From the NCBI RefSeq assembly GCF_900963305.1, contig NC_042533.1, positions 31,008 to 95,007 of the forward strand: a DNA stretch of 64,000 nucleotides. The letters are read 5' to 3'. The notes beneath the pieces were generated by a model. It searched no databases. It was not told the DNA's origin and saw nothing but the letters and a program-made list of their open reading frames with translations. How positions within the stretch are numbered: the first letter of the stretch is position 1; the number at the start of each line of letters is the position of its first letter. Source of the stretch: Echeneis naucrates. Its lineage: Eukaryota > Chordata > Actinopteri > Carangiformes > Echeneidae. A program made the position numbers and the translations under genes. Of this stretch, positions 40,646 through 52,629 are shown in pieces.

Positions 40646-43600
40646 TCACATCATAGTGTTTGATGACAATGATGACGGAGGATGAAGAGCAGGTCTGGAT
40701 TTCTCTGCAGGGTCGTTGATGGTGATGGAGGATGATGATGATGGCAGATGAAGCTGAGAGACTCTCCTGGTGTAGACTCCCTCTCTGCCATGAAAACTCT
40801 CTGACGGCGAGGAAGACTCACTGTGTGGGCTGAAGGACGGGTCTTCCAGAGAGAACACAGGTCTGCTGGAGGTTACCTGGCCAGAGAGAGGAGAGTTCAG
40901 GTAGACCTTCATTTGCTTCTTTCAAGGTGTTTTTCACAGAGGGTGTCACATCTGAACTCACCTGAACTCAGTCGGTAACATTCCCTCATTCATCTACATT
41001 TTTGTTTCCATCAGATTTTACCTGAAACAATTCAAAACTGTTTTTATCTGAGCAGCCTCACAGGACTTTAACAAACCTAAAGGCCACTCCTGCTCTGTCA
41101 TATTTTATTTTAGGAAACAGAAATTGATTCTGTAAATTTGAATGTTGTTCATACAGATCACAGCTATTTTTAATCTATCAACGACACACAATACAGTGGA
41201 TCAGTGCTTTCTCTCACACAAACACAGTGAATGGAACCAATTCCATCACACTGATGTAACACACAGATGATACAAAGTCCACACTGACTATCAGCACATA
41301 AGTTCAATGAAGAGCAGCTTTAAACTCACCACATGAAACCACAGTAAACGCTACAGAGACAAGACAGGAAACATCATGGAGACCAGAGGTGTCATGTCAT
41401 CATTCATTACTATTATTATCAGTTACCACCTCAATATGAACAACATTATCATTTACTACTTCAGTCAAAAAACAATCAGTTAGTGATCCTTAAATCAGTA
41501 AATGGGGCTTTGAGAGGTTTGAAATCAAGAAGTATCTAAAGTGTCACTGTGTGACTTTGTACCACGTTTGGATGTTTTTCCAGAGCAACAGCCGTGTGTT
41601 CTTCAGAGTTTCTCTGTAAATGCCGTCTCCTCACTGTTCGAAGCAGCAAAAACAAAAGAGTTGATAGAAACATCAACAGGATCATGGCTGCTATTCCTCC
41701 AGCCAGTCTGCTGTCCACATCTCCAAAAAGTTGTTGCTCAGTGAACGCACCATGAGGTACTGCAGAGAGGACAGATAATATCAGTTAATGTAACAAAGCG
41801 AGACAACATACTGAGAGATTCAATGTCCATGTCATCATTGCATCACCCCCTAACCCTAACCCTAATCCTCTGGTTATTGATGGATGTTAGACATTGATCT
41901 CTTCTCACCTGCCTGTCCTCTCTGCAGGACTTCAATGTCCACTGAGGCTGAAATCTCCTCTCCTGATTCTTCATCTCTGGCTATGACCTACAGAATGACC
42001 AAACATCTGGATCAGATTCCAAGACTCCGCACACACGAACTATTGCATTAACAAGCTCATAGTCTCATAAGGCAGAGGATAAACAATTGACCCCGTCCAG
42101 GATATTCAATAATATGGCGTGACTGCAGTAACTCACCTGTAACACATGACTGTGGGGGGTACCCTCACCTGCAGTATGTGTCTCTCGAAGGAGTGCAACT
42201 GGTCTGTTCTGGCAATGAGAACCCCCCTTTGGGTGATTTGGTACAGTCCAGTTGGAGGATGGAGTGAGTAGTGGATGTTTGGATTCAGGCCCTGTGATTG
42301 AGCAGCAGTGGTGACTCAACAGGTGTCAGACAGATTATACTAAATATTGTGCTTCAGGTTTACTTACATCAGAGAAGTCGCGATCAGACACCTGGACCTG
42401 TAAGACCTGGTTCCCGTATGTGGAGACGATGGAGGCAGGACTAGAGCTCTGGATGATGAAACCTTTAAAGGTAGTTCTGTTGAAGACTGGAGGAAACCTG
42501 TTCTCACAGAGAACTCTGATCACAGCCGACGCCACACTGTACTTTAGCCTGTCGTCCACCTGGCACACCTGAACAGGAGGGAAGAGCTGCTTAGCAGACG
42601 CTTCTGCACTGATGTGATGCATTAACAGGAAGTTGTATTCTTACCATGATGTTGAGGGTGAAGTTTGGTACCAGTCGCTGTTCGTCCACAGACCGGGTTA
42701 ACCTGAGCTCACCTGTCCTGTTGTTGATCACAAACCTGCCCTGGTCATCACCTGCTAGGTGGAGCATGCAGATTAGAAACACATGAACTTTCTGTTGCCT
42801 TGTCACTGTGCTTGACCTCTGAACTTTGACCTTTGAAACTAACCTGACAAGATGCTGTAGACTAGAGGTGTGTCAATTCCTCTGTCTCCATCCTCTGCTC
42901 TGATTGGACCAGGAGAAAACTCGAGAGCAACATCCTGAAACACAGCAGCAGCTGAATGTAGGGTTAGGGTTAGGGTTAGGTTACCCTAACCCTAACCCTC
43001 TGTCCTGTTCACAGTGTTTACCTGGTGTCTCTGAGTGATGTTGGTAGTGTAGGTGGGGCTCATGCACACAGGAACACCTGGAGAGACAGGTGTGCAGGGC
43101 AGGAAGTGAGGATATTGGTCATCTCCATCCTCAACGTTCACAGTTAAAACGGCTGTCGTGTTGAACTTCTCCTCTGTGTTTGACTCCTGCTCCACGTCAA
43201 CATAGCATAGAGTTATTATGCAGTTCTGACCGGCTATGGACATGGGCCCAGCTCTTGAGAGCAGGGTGGGGGTTACCTGGGCCCAGATGATGAGTTTTAG
43301 GTAACTCCTGGTCTCGTAGTCCAGAGGTTTGTTGAGAACAATGTTTCCACTGTTTGGAAGATCGATCCTGAAGAACCAGGCATCACGCTGCAGGAAATAC
43401 AGGAAACGGGAAACAGGAAAGAGGGAACAGGGAACAGGTCTGACAGAGACGGAAGTGAGTGGACAGGCGTGATCTTACTGATGATTGGTCAATGATGTAA
43501 CTGATCATGTCTCCATCTGCATCAACAGCCTTGACAGAGAAAACCACTGAGTTCACAGGCGTTAACTGGAAAAAGAAGACATTGCCATTAGTCCTCTCGT

Positions 43601-44767
43601 CCACAGAAAACACCTGAGACCAGGCCAGACTGCCACAGATTAAACCACAGGCCACATTGGACGAGAGAACAGGGACGACCAGAGATCAGACCACAGACAA
43701 GAGACAAAGGATCAGAGAGCATCACGGACCAGAGTCCAGAGTCAGCGGGACCACATGTCAATCCCATCAGTATATTTGACGGCAACAGGAACCGGGAAAC
43801 GTCCCTCTCAACAGACCTGACCTGACTCATTCTGGTTCCAGACTGTAACTGCACATCATTCTGTTTCTGACCTACAACAGCAGCATTTCCTTTACTAACT
43901 GCCACTGAAACCTTGACAATCCAGCCACTTAGTGATCAGAGGTGAGGAAGTGGGAGGGGCTTTCCTTCACTCACCACGATACAGCCATGTTTTACCTCAC
44001 TGACGGTGAATGGCTGAATTGTTTCCTGCAGGAAGTTTGGTCTGTTGTCGTTTTCATTCACAATCTCCACCAGGATCCTGTACTGACACTGAGGAGACAC
44101 ATTTGTTACTGCTGAGTGCAAAGTTGCCCGACATCACCGTGGTTAGACAGGTCACATACCTGCCTAACATCATCCTCATAACAGGTCAGCTCGGCCATCA
44201 GCACGGATCCCTGAACCTGAGAGACAGACACAGTTTACTGCTGACTGTTGGAAGGGTTAGGGTAAGGGTTAGTTAACAGGGGTTTTTAAGGGCGTAGTTT
44301 CAGTCAACAGGTGTGCCGGACTGCATGACGACCTCTCTGTCCAGGACTCTGGAGAATGAAGTGTTGAGTCTGATGGTTCGACCCTCTAAGTAGAACCAGT
44401 TGGCATTGTCTCCAGTCAGACACAGCCGGACGGCGTTGGCTCCTGGATCTCCTCTGATGCTGATATTGGAAATGAACTGACCTGTCGGACTGTTCTCTTT
44501 GATGGATGCAAAGATGTCTGACCCCCCAAGACACAGACTGGCTGAGGGCCGAGCAGAGGGAGGTTGTTAAGAATATCAATCAATAACTTTGTGAAGGTTG
44601 AGATCAAATATTTGGATAAATATCAAAGTATCAGGAAAGGATGAACTTCATTCTTTCTCCTCCTAGTTACCCCCCCCAGCCCCAGGCTCTTTGATCTCAC
44701 CTGTAACAACATGATAGGACAACCTGAGAGCCACCTCCCACAGCAGCAGTCTGTAGCATCCCAACAT
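40646..44767 (-). CDS. cdhr5: Cadherin-related family member 5-like membrane protein
   Basis: Minus-strand exons: 44767-44701, 44541-44333, 44216-44160, 44088-43996, 43565-43479, 43387-43277, 43186-43022, 42934-42844, 42751-42645, 42568-42368, 42291-42169, 41987-41909 and 41759-41536 (537 residues, ending HTVTL). Alternatively the last exon ends at 41563 and joins 40876-40646, giving a longer Ser/Pro-rich tail. CDHR5 is an intermicrovillar adhesion protocadherin of brush borders. The SPGPIRAEDGDRGIDTPLVYSIL segment closely matches human CDHR5. About four cadherin repeats are visible (NENDNRPNF, VDADGD, EDGDDQYPHF, AEDGDRG), with a membrane span GGIAAMILLMFLSTLLFLLL. Human CDHR5 has a mucin-like region that is missing here. 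The fourth exon donor has two candidates (GAG/gtaaaa preferred). A telomere-like palindrome lies in the intron at 42961. Confidence 0.85.
41848..41868 (+). repeat. Short interstitial telomere-like repeat in a cdhr5 intron
   Basis: About three CCCTAA units with one CCTAAT variant, far from the subtelomeric block. Confidence 0.8.
42961..42999. repeat. Head-to-head telomere-like palindrome in a cdhr5 intron
   Basis: (GGGTTA)3 GG runs directly into TTA(CCCTAA)2CCCTC, so TTAGGG and CCCTAA face each other and can form a hairpin. The orientation resembles an end-to-end telomere junction, though short enough to arise by local slippage or repair. Confidence 0.85.
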
Positions 44768-46266
44768 CTTCTCCCCCTGCACAAAAATGACCAATTTAAC
44801 CAGTGTCATTGTCAGCTGGGTTCACTGTGTTGCAGAGAACAGGAGGCAGCTTCACTTCCTGTTTCCAAGTCAGCTGAACTTAACCCATAGTTCATCAGGA
44901 CACAAAACAAAGAAACAGAAAAAAATTTGGACTCAGTTCTCACTGACCAATCACAGTTTAGCGTTATCAAGGCAATAAAAGAGTTGGTAATCTGGTCTCT
45001 GTGGACTGGGGCTACACAGATCGAGACTCAGTGTTCAGCTCTGCCATCAAGAGAAGCATCATCACTGTTTAACGATTTCTGAGTCATTTGAGAATGAACA
45101 GCAAGCTGTTTTCAAATCAGTTCCTGATGAAGTTGACAGTTGTAGGTGGATTTAGGCCTCAGGCCTGAGACTTAGACCCTGAGGACTTAATGGGGGATTA
45201 ATATCAGGACTCTGCCAGAGCTGGCACGTGTTTGAGGTCTGTCCTCGGTACACATCAATTCACCTGCAGCTCAGGTGATACCCCTAAAATGAGCTGATGT
45301 CAAGAGCGCCTCCTCAACCCTAATCCTTACCCTACCCCGTTCCCTGGTAAAGTGAGGAAAAATCCTGACAGCCACAGATGAACGAGAGCAAAACTCAGGG
45401 TCATCATTGTCAACTTAATAATCATTATTAATCATTAGCATTATCATGTCTGAGTCATGTTAACACAAATACAACTTTACATCTCCTGGAACTCTCACCT
45501 CTCTTCTGCTGGTCTACAGAGAGTCGGTGTCTCTCGCCCTCTTTCCTGAACTCATCTTCATGTTGTCACAGTCTCCATGTTGTTATGTTTCAGCAGCAGA
45601 AACTCCGTCTATTGTCCAGAGAGAACAGAGAGCAGCCTGTTACAGTGCATGTGTGTGTGTGTGTGTGTGGGGGGGAGCATTAGCTGAGGGCTTACAGAGC
45701 ATTAATGAGCAGGAGAAGTAGGCCAGCTGTTAGCCTGTTAGCCTTAGCTTAGTCAGAGGAAGTGTTTGGTACAGCACTAATATTTATTAATTGCAGTAAC
45801 ATGACCTCCTCACCCGTCTTCCTTCTCATCTGTCATCCTTCTCCCCCGTCTTCCTCTTCACTTGTTCTTCTCACCATCATCATCATCATCCTTCAGAGCT
45901 CCACTGGCCTACTTTCTAACAATAAGCTCTGTAATGATTGGTCTACCTGTACTTAATGACTCCTCATCATATTCTTCATCATCATCACCTGCTTCTTTAA
46001 CCACATCTGTGAAAACAGGAACTTGTCTGACTGCTGCCACTTAGAACCTGACAACCTCCAGAATAAAAGCCTGACACATAACAGACATTTTTCTAAATAA
46101 AAGACAAAGTGTTTCAGTCCAATTGAAGAAGTCAGTCTTCTTCAAGAGTTCACATGATGAGTCTGAAGGTTTAGAGAACATCTGGTGGCAATGTGAGGAC
46201 AGTCTGGTGACTGAAAACATTAATGGACAGTGTGAGAACATCTGAGGACAGTTTATTTTTATATTT
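44768..46266. other. Intergenic, cdhr5 promoter side and drd4 3' side
   Basis: A (GT)10 run lies at 45650-45669, and a telomere-like AACCCTAATCCTTACCCTACCCC near 45318. No exon, RNA gene or element is convincing. Confidence 0.45.
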
Positions 46267-48114
46267 TCATGTCTGACAGCAGAGCAACTTTTGAAAGAAC
46301 TTTCTGAACTCGGGGTTGAAGGCGGTGTAGATGATTGGATTGACAGCACTGTTGAAGTAGCCAAGCCATGTTACCACGGAGATGAGGGTAGGGCTGATGT
46401 TACATGACGAACACAGCACCTTGGTGACATGGATGATGAAGAAAGGCATCCAACAAGCCAGAAACACCACTGAGACACAAAGAGACAGAGTCAGAGGGAC
46501 AGATGTTAGAATGACTCTTAATCATCTCTGAGCTGACGAAAAGTCACCTTAGCATTTCAGACTCTGAGAAGCACGCCAAGTAAACAGGGATTCAGGCATG
46601 TGTATTATCTAAAACAATCAGATCTGTGATTGAAATTGACATTATGATCATTGTGATTATCACATTGAACTGTGTGCGATGGGTGTGGTTCTAGATCTGG
46701 TTCTAGATGTGAGTTTGGGTGTGGTTCTGACACTCACCAACCACCATGGGCAGGACCTTCATAGCTTTGCGCTCCCTCCCACTGACCCTGCTTCGGCTTC
46801 TGCTTCGTCTCGTCTTCATCAGGCCGTCCCCTCTTCTGACCCTCTCCCTCCTGTCTGAGATCCTGTCCATCTCTGTTGTCATTGGTCCTTTCACTCCCTC
46901 CACAGCCGGCTGCTGTGTCACTGAGGTCATGGAGATAGTGGAGAGAGAGGTGGGGCTGAGACCAGCTGATGTGGTGTACGCCTCCTTCTCAGGTCGACCA
47001 GTAACTTTAGTGCGCTGTAGAGCCTGGCTGAGGTTTAAAGGGAGAGTGGGATGACCCACCCGAGACCGCCCCCCCCTGCTCCATCGCCTCAGGCCTCGAA
47101 ACATCCCATAATATAAAAAGAGCATGACAGGACAGGGCACAAAGAAAGAGCAGATGGACGAGTAGATCACAAATCGCTCATCTTCCAGTCTGCACACATT
47201 TGGATTACGGCCTGGCACCTGGTTGAGACCAAAGATGACTGGACTGGCCACACCCACAGATAGCACCCAGGAAGCCGTGATGAGTCCCAGCTGGCGCAGA
47301 CTGAACTGGTTCCTGTTGTACTTCAGAGGAATAACCACGGCAATGTACCTTTAAGACCACACAGACATGTGAGACTGCAGCTCGGGTGTACCTCATGTCT
47401 ATCTTAACTGCTGACTTTGTTTGAACGGCATTATATGGAGTGACAGCACAACCATCGTGAAGATTCTTTCAGATTCTGTCAGATTATCTTAATTTCTCTT
47501 AAATTTATCTGCAGGGACCTAAAGGTCTTGGACTAGTTTCAGATCCAGATCACAGAGACAGTGCAGGACAGGTAGACTCACCTGTCCACACTAATGGCAC
47601 ACAGGTTGAGGATGGAGGCAGTGCACAGCATCACGTCCATGGTCATCAGAGCATCACAGACAGAGGTACTCAGAGTCCAGATTCCTCCGAGAAACTGAAT
47701 AGTATACACACAGAATGATAAACTTCATCAGAGAGTCCCTTTTGGACAAAATGTCTAAAACTGGATTAAACAATTTCCTTATTACACAAATCAAAAATAT
47801 GTGTAATAACAGAATTATCTGAACGTGTCCTCAGTGTGCCACGAAATGTCACCCTGGTCCTCAGAAACACTGACCTCTGAGTACATGAACAGTGGCAGCA
47901 CCAGGACGGCCAACAGCAGGTCGGCCACTGCCAGGCTGATGATGAAATAGTTGGTGGCAGTTTTCAGGGAGCGCTCAGTGAGCACGCTCAGACACACCAA
48001 CACGTTCCCCAGAATGATGACCAGAATCAGAGGAACGCCGAGAACCAGAGCCAGGTAGTTGTAGTCCTTCAGGTGTGTCTCAGCTGGGGGTCTTCCAGGT
48101 GTCACAAGGTCCAT
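46267..48114 (-). CDS. drd4: Dopamine receptor D4 (GPCR), four exons
   Basis: Minus-strand exons 48114-47875, 47694-47582, 47348-46738 and 46469-46267 join in frame to 388 residues. It is a Gi-coupled dopamine receptor of the plasma membrane. Visible are TM1-TM2 ([36 protein letters not shown]), TM3 Asp in MTMDVMLC, the DRY motif ([15 protein letters not shown]), TM5 serines in [18 protein letters not shown] in TM6, NPIIY in TM7 and a palmitoylation-type CC near the end. The [19 protein letters not shown] and PLFMYSEV segments match D4 rather than D2/D3. The third loop lacks the 16-residue repeat known from primate DRD4. The short N-terminus has no N-X-S/T sequon, unlike most D4 receptors. 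Confidence 0.95.
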
Positions 48115-50227
48115 GATGGAGGTCTCAACACCTGAACACAGCACAGAGTGAGTCCTGCTGTGCTGACACTGTGTAACAGATTGTTGTGATATGAAGTGGA
48201 GCAATGTGTCCTCTCACAGCCAATCAGACCACAGATTAGTTCACATTCTGTGATGTTGCTTTTCAACAGAACAACAAAAACACCAATACTCACAACATCT
48301 ACTACAACATCAACAATGATGAGACAATATACACAACAAACATATTGTTACTTCAGGAGGGTCTGGACCAATGAGGTCTTGATTTGAAGCAGTAGTCCCC
48401 CTTAAGGCACCTGAGGAGAATGTAAGAATATCTGAGTCCAAAGTGCAGTTCTCTGGATCTGAGTCCACCTGAGTCCAGCCCCAAACAACCATTTTTGGTT
48501 TAGGACTCACTTCAGGACTTAGGATCGGCTGTGAGTCCTGTTTGGAGGCTGAGATGCAGTTTCGTTGTGATCAGTTTTATGATCAACTTTCTTTCAATGA
48601 AAATTGATTAAAAAATGTATTAATCAAAATATAACTTTAAAGAGAAAAGATTCAAACTCACAGTTTAAAACTAACAGCGATGTTATAGGGGAACGTGACG
48701 TCTGCTTCTTTTCCTCCTCTTGCAGTAAACTCTGTCTTATTTAATCACATAAATTTCCTCTTGCTCTTGCTCTTCTTCCTCTTTCTCTCTTTCTTCCCTC
48801 CATTATATCTCTTCTTCTGCACCTTTTTGTGTTTTTCTTTGTTTCTTCACAAACTTTTTTGAACAAACTCTCTCTCTCGCTCTCTCTCCTCTACTGTCAG
48901 CTGGCATCGGTCTTTCAGTCTGGTTATCTGTTCTCTGATTGGCTGTCAGTGGTGATACAGAAGCCTTCCTCTCAATTTTCCCTCCATCATCTCATCAGAT
49001 ATGTATTTTATTTTGAAGAGGTATGAACCGGTCGCTCTTTATGTTAATGTGCTCATTAACATTTGTGAAAGAAGCAGGAGAAAGTTCTTTGATCCTGTTG
49101 CCATGGAGGCATCGTCATCAGCGCAGCGTCTCTCCTCCACGATTCATCTCAGAGATGAGTTTGGTCACAGTCAGTTGTGATTGATCAGAAACAGACATGT
49201 CATGGTTGTCATCAGACCTTGTTTACTCCAAGACCCTGATGGATTCATTGAAATCACAGAAGCTCTAATTATACTGAACACATACAAACATGTTAATGAG
49301 ACAGGCACAGACACACTCACACATCTCATTAGTTCTCTCAATGAGCACAGACACACACGTCAGATGATCTGCATGAACACAACACAACCAGAACACAACA
49401 CATGGTGTGAGAGACATCTGTCACTGTTTCAAGTGTGTTTACTGGCCACAGTAATTTAACAGGAACAGTTTGTTTACCTGTTGGTGTTGTCCCTTTGTGC
49501 CCCCATGATTTCTCCAGATGTTTTCGAAAAAAACCCATATTTTTCGATGTAAATAAAATTTGTGTGTTCAGCGTAAAAACATATTACATATTTGTTGTAT
49601 TGGAGGACAGACTGTAGACCCACTTTGTGTGAAATGAGAATCCTTCAGACTGTAACTGGAGCACAGAGTCTGTTGTTATTGTAACAAAATGCATTATTTC
49701 AGACACATCATAGTGAAGATTTGTGTCTTTCGTTCAGACATTAAATTTCAGTTTAATGTGTAATTTCAGCTGTGTGGTTGTGTAGTTAAGCACAGTTTTT
49801 GTAGTTGTGGTTATATGTTTGTGTACTTGAGTAATTGTATGTTTGTGTATATATGTAGTTCTTTAATTGCGCGATTGTGTTGTTGAGTCGTTGTGTGGTT
49901 CTGTAGTCCTGTAGTTTTCTTATAGTTGTGTGTTTGCTGTCATGAGAGATGATCTCATATTTAAAAAAGCTGTTTATTGATTCTCCAGCTGAAGGTCAAA
50001 TTCCCAAGATGCATTTCACCAACAAACATCTTGTTCCCAGCAGCAGCAGCTGAGGCTCATGGGTAATCTGATGTATTTTAATATTGAATGACAGATGAAG
50101 ATCAGATGATGAAAGCTGGAAGTCTGCAACTGGTCAGTTACTGATTTGGTTTAGTGTAAAGGTTAAATGAAGAAACAAGCAGTCAACACATCACGAGCAG
50201 GTTCTGATCATCAGCAGATGCTTCCTG
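48115..50227. other. Intergenic spacer with a degenerate TTGTGTAGTT minisatellite
   Basis: AT-rich spacer. From about 49765 to 49935 degenerate units of TTGTGTRGTT (about 10-20 bp period) repeat. The drd4 5' UTR and promoter should be in the left part. No coding exon seen. Confidence 0.5.
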
Positions 50228-51511
50228 TCACTTCTTTCCATAGCCGAAGGCATCGTTGGTGGAATCTCCAGCCTTCTCATCCCCGACCTGCAGGGAGGAG
50301 CTCAGGTTGTCGGTGAGACAGGTGGAGAGCATGCAGCCGTACAGGGTTGACCTGTTGATGCTGAGGGGAAGACAGGAGAAGATGGACAGGTGGACACTTA
50401 GCTGTGAGCCAACGTCACACAGATATTTCTCACTGGCTGGACTGAAAGAAGTGGGAGGGAACAAAGCGCAGCTGGTTAATGACCATGCCCTAAAACCTTT
50501 GTATCTTATCAGTCAGACCTTCTTTGTGATGTGATCATGATGTCACTATTTCTCTGTAACTTTATGGAGGAGGACCATCAGAGCTGATGGCAGCAACATT
50601 GACCTTTGAACTAAAAAATGGTGAATCACGTCATTTTCAGTTTCAATATGTTTTATTTTTATATTAAAATGTGATTTTCCATCAGATGGTGACAATGATG
50701 TCACCACATCAATAATCATTAATCGCCTATTGGGCTTTTGACTATTGACTTTTCCAAGGTCAGAGGTCAAAGTTCACAAAGTCCTGTAACCTAACATCAG
50801 ACCTGCAGAGACCATATTACTCACACAGAGGGTGCTGCGACACTGCTGTTGACCACGACGTTCCTACAGACAGACACACTGTTAGCAGCTTCTGTTAAAA
50901 CAGCAGGTTTATTCATGTTGTTGGGTCCAACTGAGACCTGAGTGAGGACTGACCCTGTGATGACGTCCAGGGTGGAATTGACACCCAGAGTGGCATTGAG
51001 GCCAAGCGTGGCATTAACGCCCAGTGTGACGTTGACGTCCTGATGAGACTCCGGTCTAATAACACAGACACATTGCCAAGAAATATGTTTATTAAAATTA
51101 ATTACATTATTCTAATTTCTCTTTGTTTTCTGCATCACAACAGTATTCAGTGGTTCTGTCCTTTTTCTCTAGCATGCAGGTTATGTTTACATTCTACATG
51201 TTGTCATATTTCAGTTGTGTTCAGGTTTCCTTACACTTGCCTGGTTGAGTTGTGCGTGTTATTATCAAGCAAGTGAAGACTGTCCTGATCTTCATGTCTA
51301 TGCACAATAGCACAAATAACAGCTGAAGTATACAAAAAGTAACACACACAAGAGGTGATATCTACACACAATAATACAAAAACACACACACACACACAGA
51401 GGTAGCTCTTGATCAGTAAAAGTTCATGTCTCACCTTAAGTGGTCGAGTGAAGGAGGAAGAGGACCAGCAGACACAGAGATCATCATCATCATCATGTGA
51501 ACAAACTTCAT
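50228..51511 (-). CDS. Unrecognised small secreted glycoprotein with tandem N-glycosylation repeats
   Basis: Minus-strand exons 51511-51435, 51055-50954, 50863-50825 and 50441-50228 join in frame to 143 residues with good GT-AG sites and matching phases. It begins MKFVHMMMMMISVSAG, a likely signal peptide. Exon 2 encodes four hexapeptide units, NVTLGV NATLGL NATLGV NSTLDV, each starting with an N-X-T sequon. NSS (exon 3), NRS and NLS (exon 4) add three more. Exon 4 has four Cys (LCDV, FSCLP, GCML, TCLT) that could make two disulfides, and it ends DAFGYGKK, a Gly-Lys-Lys end as in amidated peptide precursors, though this may be chance. No membrane segment follows the signal. The family is not recognised. 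Confidence 0.7.
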
Positions 51512-52629
51512 TGTGTGATACAGAGTGAGTTCCGTCAGTCTGCACAAATGCAGCTGGTCTCTGATTTAATACTGAACACTCAGCAGATCGGAAGTCAGAT
51601 TTGACTCTGTGCTTCCTGTCAGCTGACCTTCGGCCTGTCCACAGGATGAGCGATGAAGACCCTCAGTGCTGGTTAAATATTTACCACTGGATGTTATCAG
51701 CTGATATGAGCAGCCCTGACCCTGATCATGACTTGGACTCAGACAGATGACATCATTGTGACATCAGCACAATGAGAGAAACACACATGCACATACAAGT
51801 TGGGTTTGGGTCACCGTTGGGCGTGGCCTTTGAGCTGACTCCAGACGTCTTCTCTCGTCATTCAATAAACTGCCTTAATTCAGTTCAGCTGAAGGCAATG
51901 ACAAACCTCAACACACTGAGACACAAATCAATAAAAAACACATCTGATGAGCAGAATCATCATGCCTCTGAAGTTTGAGGCTGGGTTTGTACAGAAAATG
52001 ATCCAAAAAAAAAAAAAAAAACCCAAAAACTTTCAAACCAACGGCACTATGATGTGGTTATAGGATGTGATTCAGGTTGGGTGTTATACCGTGTTGCACC
52101 ACAAGATGTCACTGTGTGCACTGTGGGCTCAGTGAAGTGGGGTCCTCTGGGTAATGCTAGCTTCGTTGTGGCTAGTTGAAGTGGCAATAGTGTGTCTACT
52201 TGTTGACCGTCTGTGTAGTAGCTCCTGATTAAACGAGCGTGAAGTTACTGCGTGTGAGTCTGTGAACTTCATGACAGACACCATTTATTTCCTCAACATC
52301 TATTTAATAAGTTAATGTGACAAACACAGACACAAACTGACCGACGGCCCGAACATGCTATTACCATGAGACATTTCCACCTGAGCTGGGAAAACTTCAG
52401 ATTGTCCAAAAAACTGAACATGACTCAGTCACATGGAAACAGGAATATTTCTACTTCCTTTTTTTACTCAAGGTCAAAGGAAAAAGCACAGACTTGTTTC
52501 CAAAAGGCAGAAAAAAAGAGACATTGTGAAGAGGAATGAAAGAGCAACAATCAATACACCCAGATAAACAACAGCTCAGGGACATTTCTATTCATCACTA
52601 CAAGGAAACATCCTGAGAGTTCGGACAGT
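51512..52629. other. Spacer with a possible LTR-like fragment
   Basis: Upstream of the secreted-protein gene a TTTAAT element near 51562 could serve as a TATA-type box on the minus strand. 52080-52275 runs from TGTTATACC to TTCATGACA with a GATTAAA-type signal inside, as in a short solo LTR of a Gypsy-like fossil, but no target duplication is visible. An A-run lies at 52006-52021. Confidence 0.3.

Noticed and set aside
46746-47054. 102-codon plus-strand frame opposite drd4
   Set aside because: It is the antisense of the third cytoplasmic loop exon of drd4.
51231-51545. 104-codon minus-strand frame with a DDDDD run
   Set aside because: It overlaps exon 1 of the secreted-protein gene in another frame; the ATG repeat explains the Asp run.
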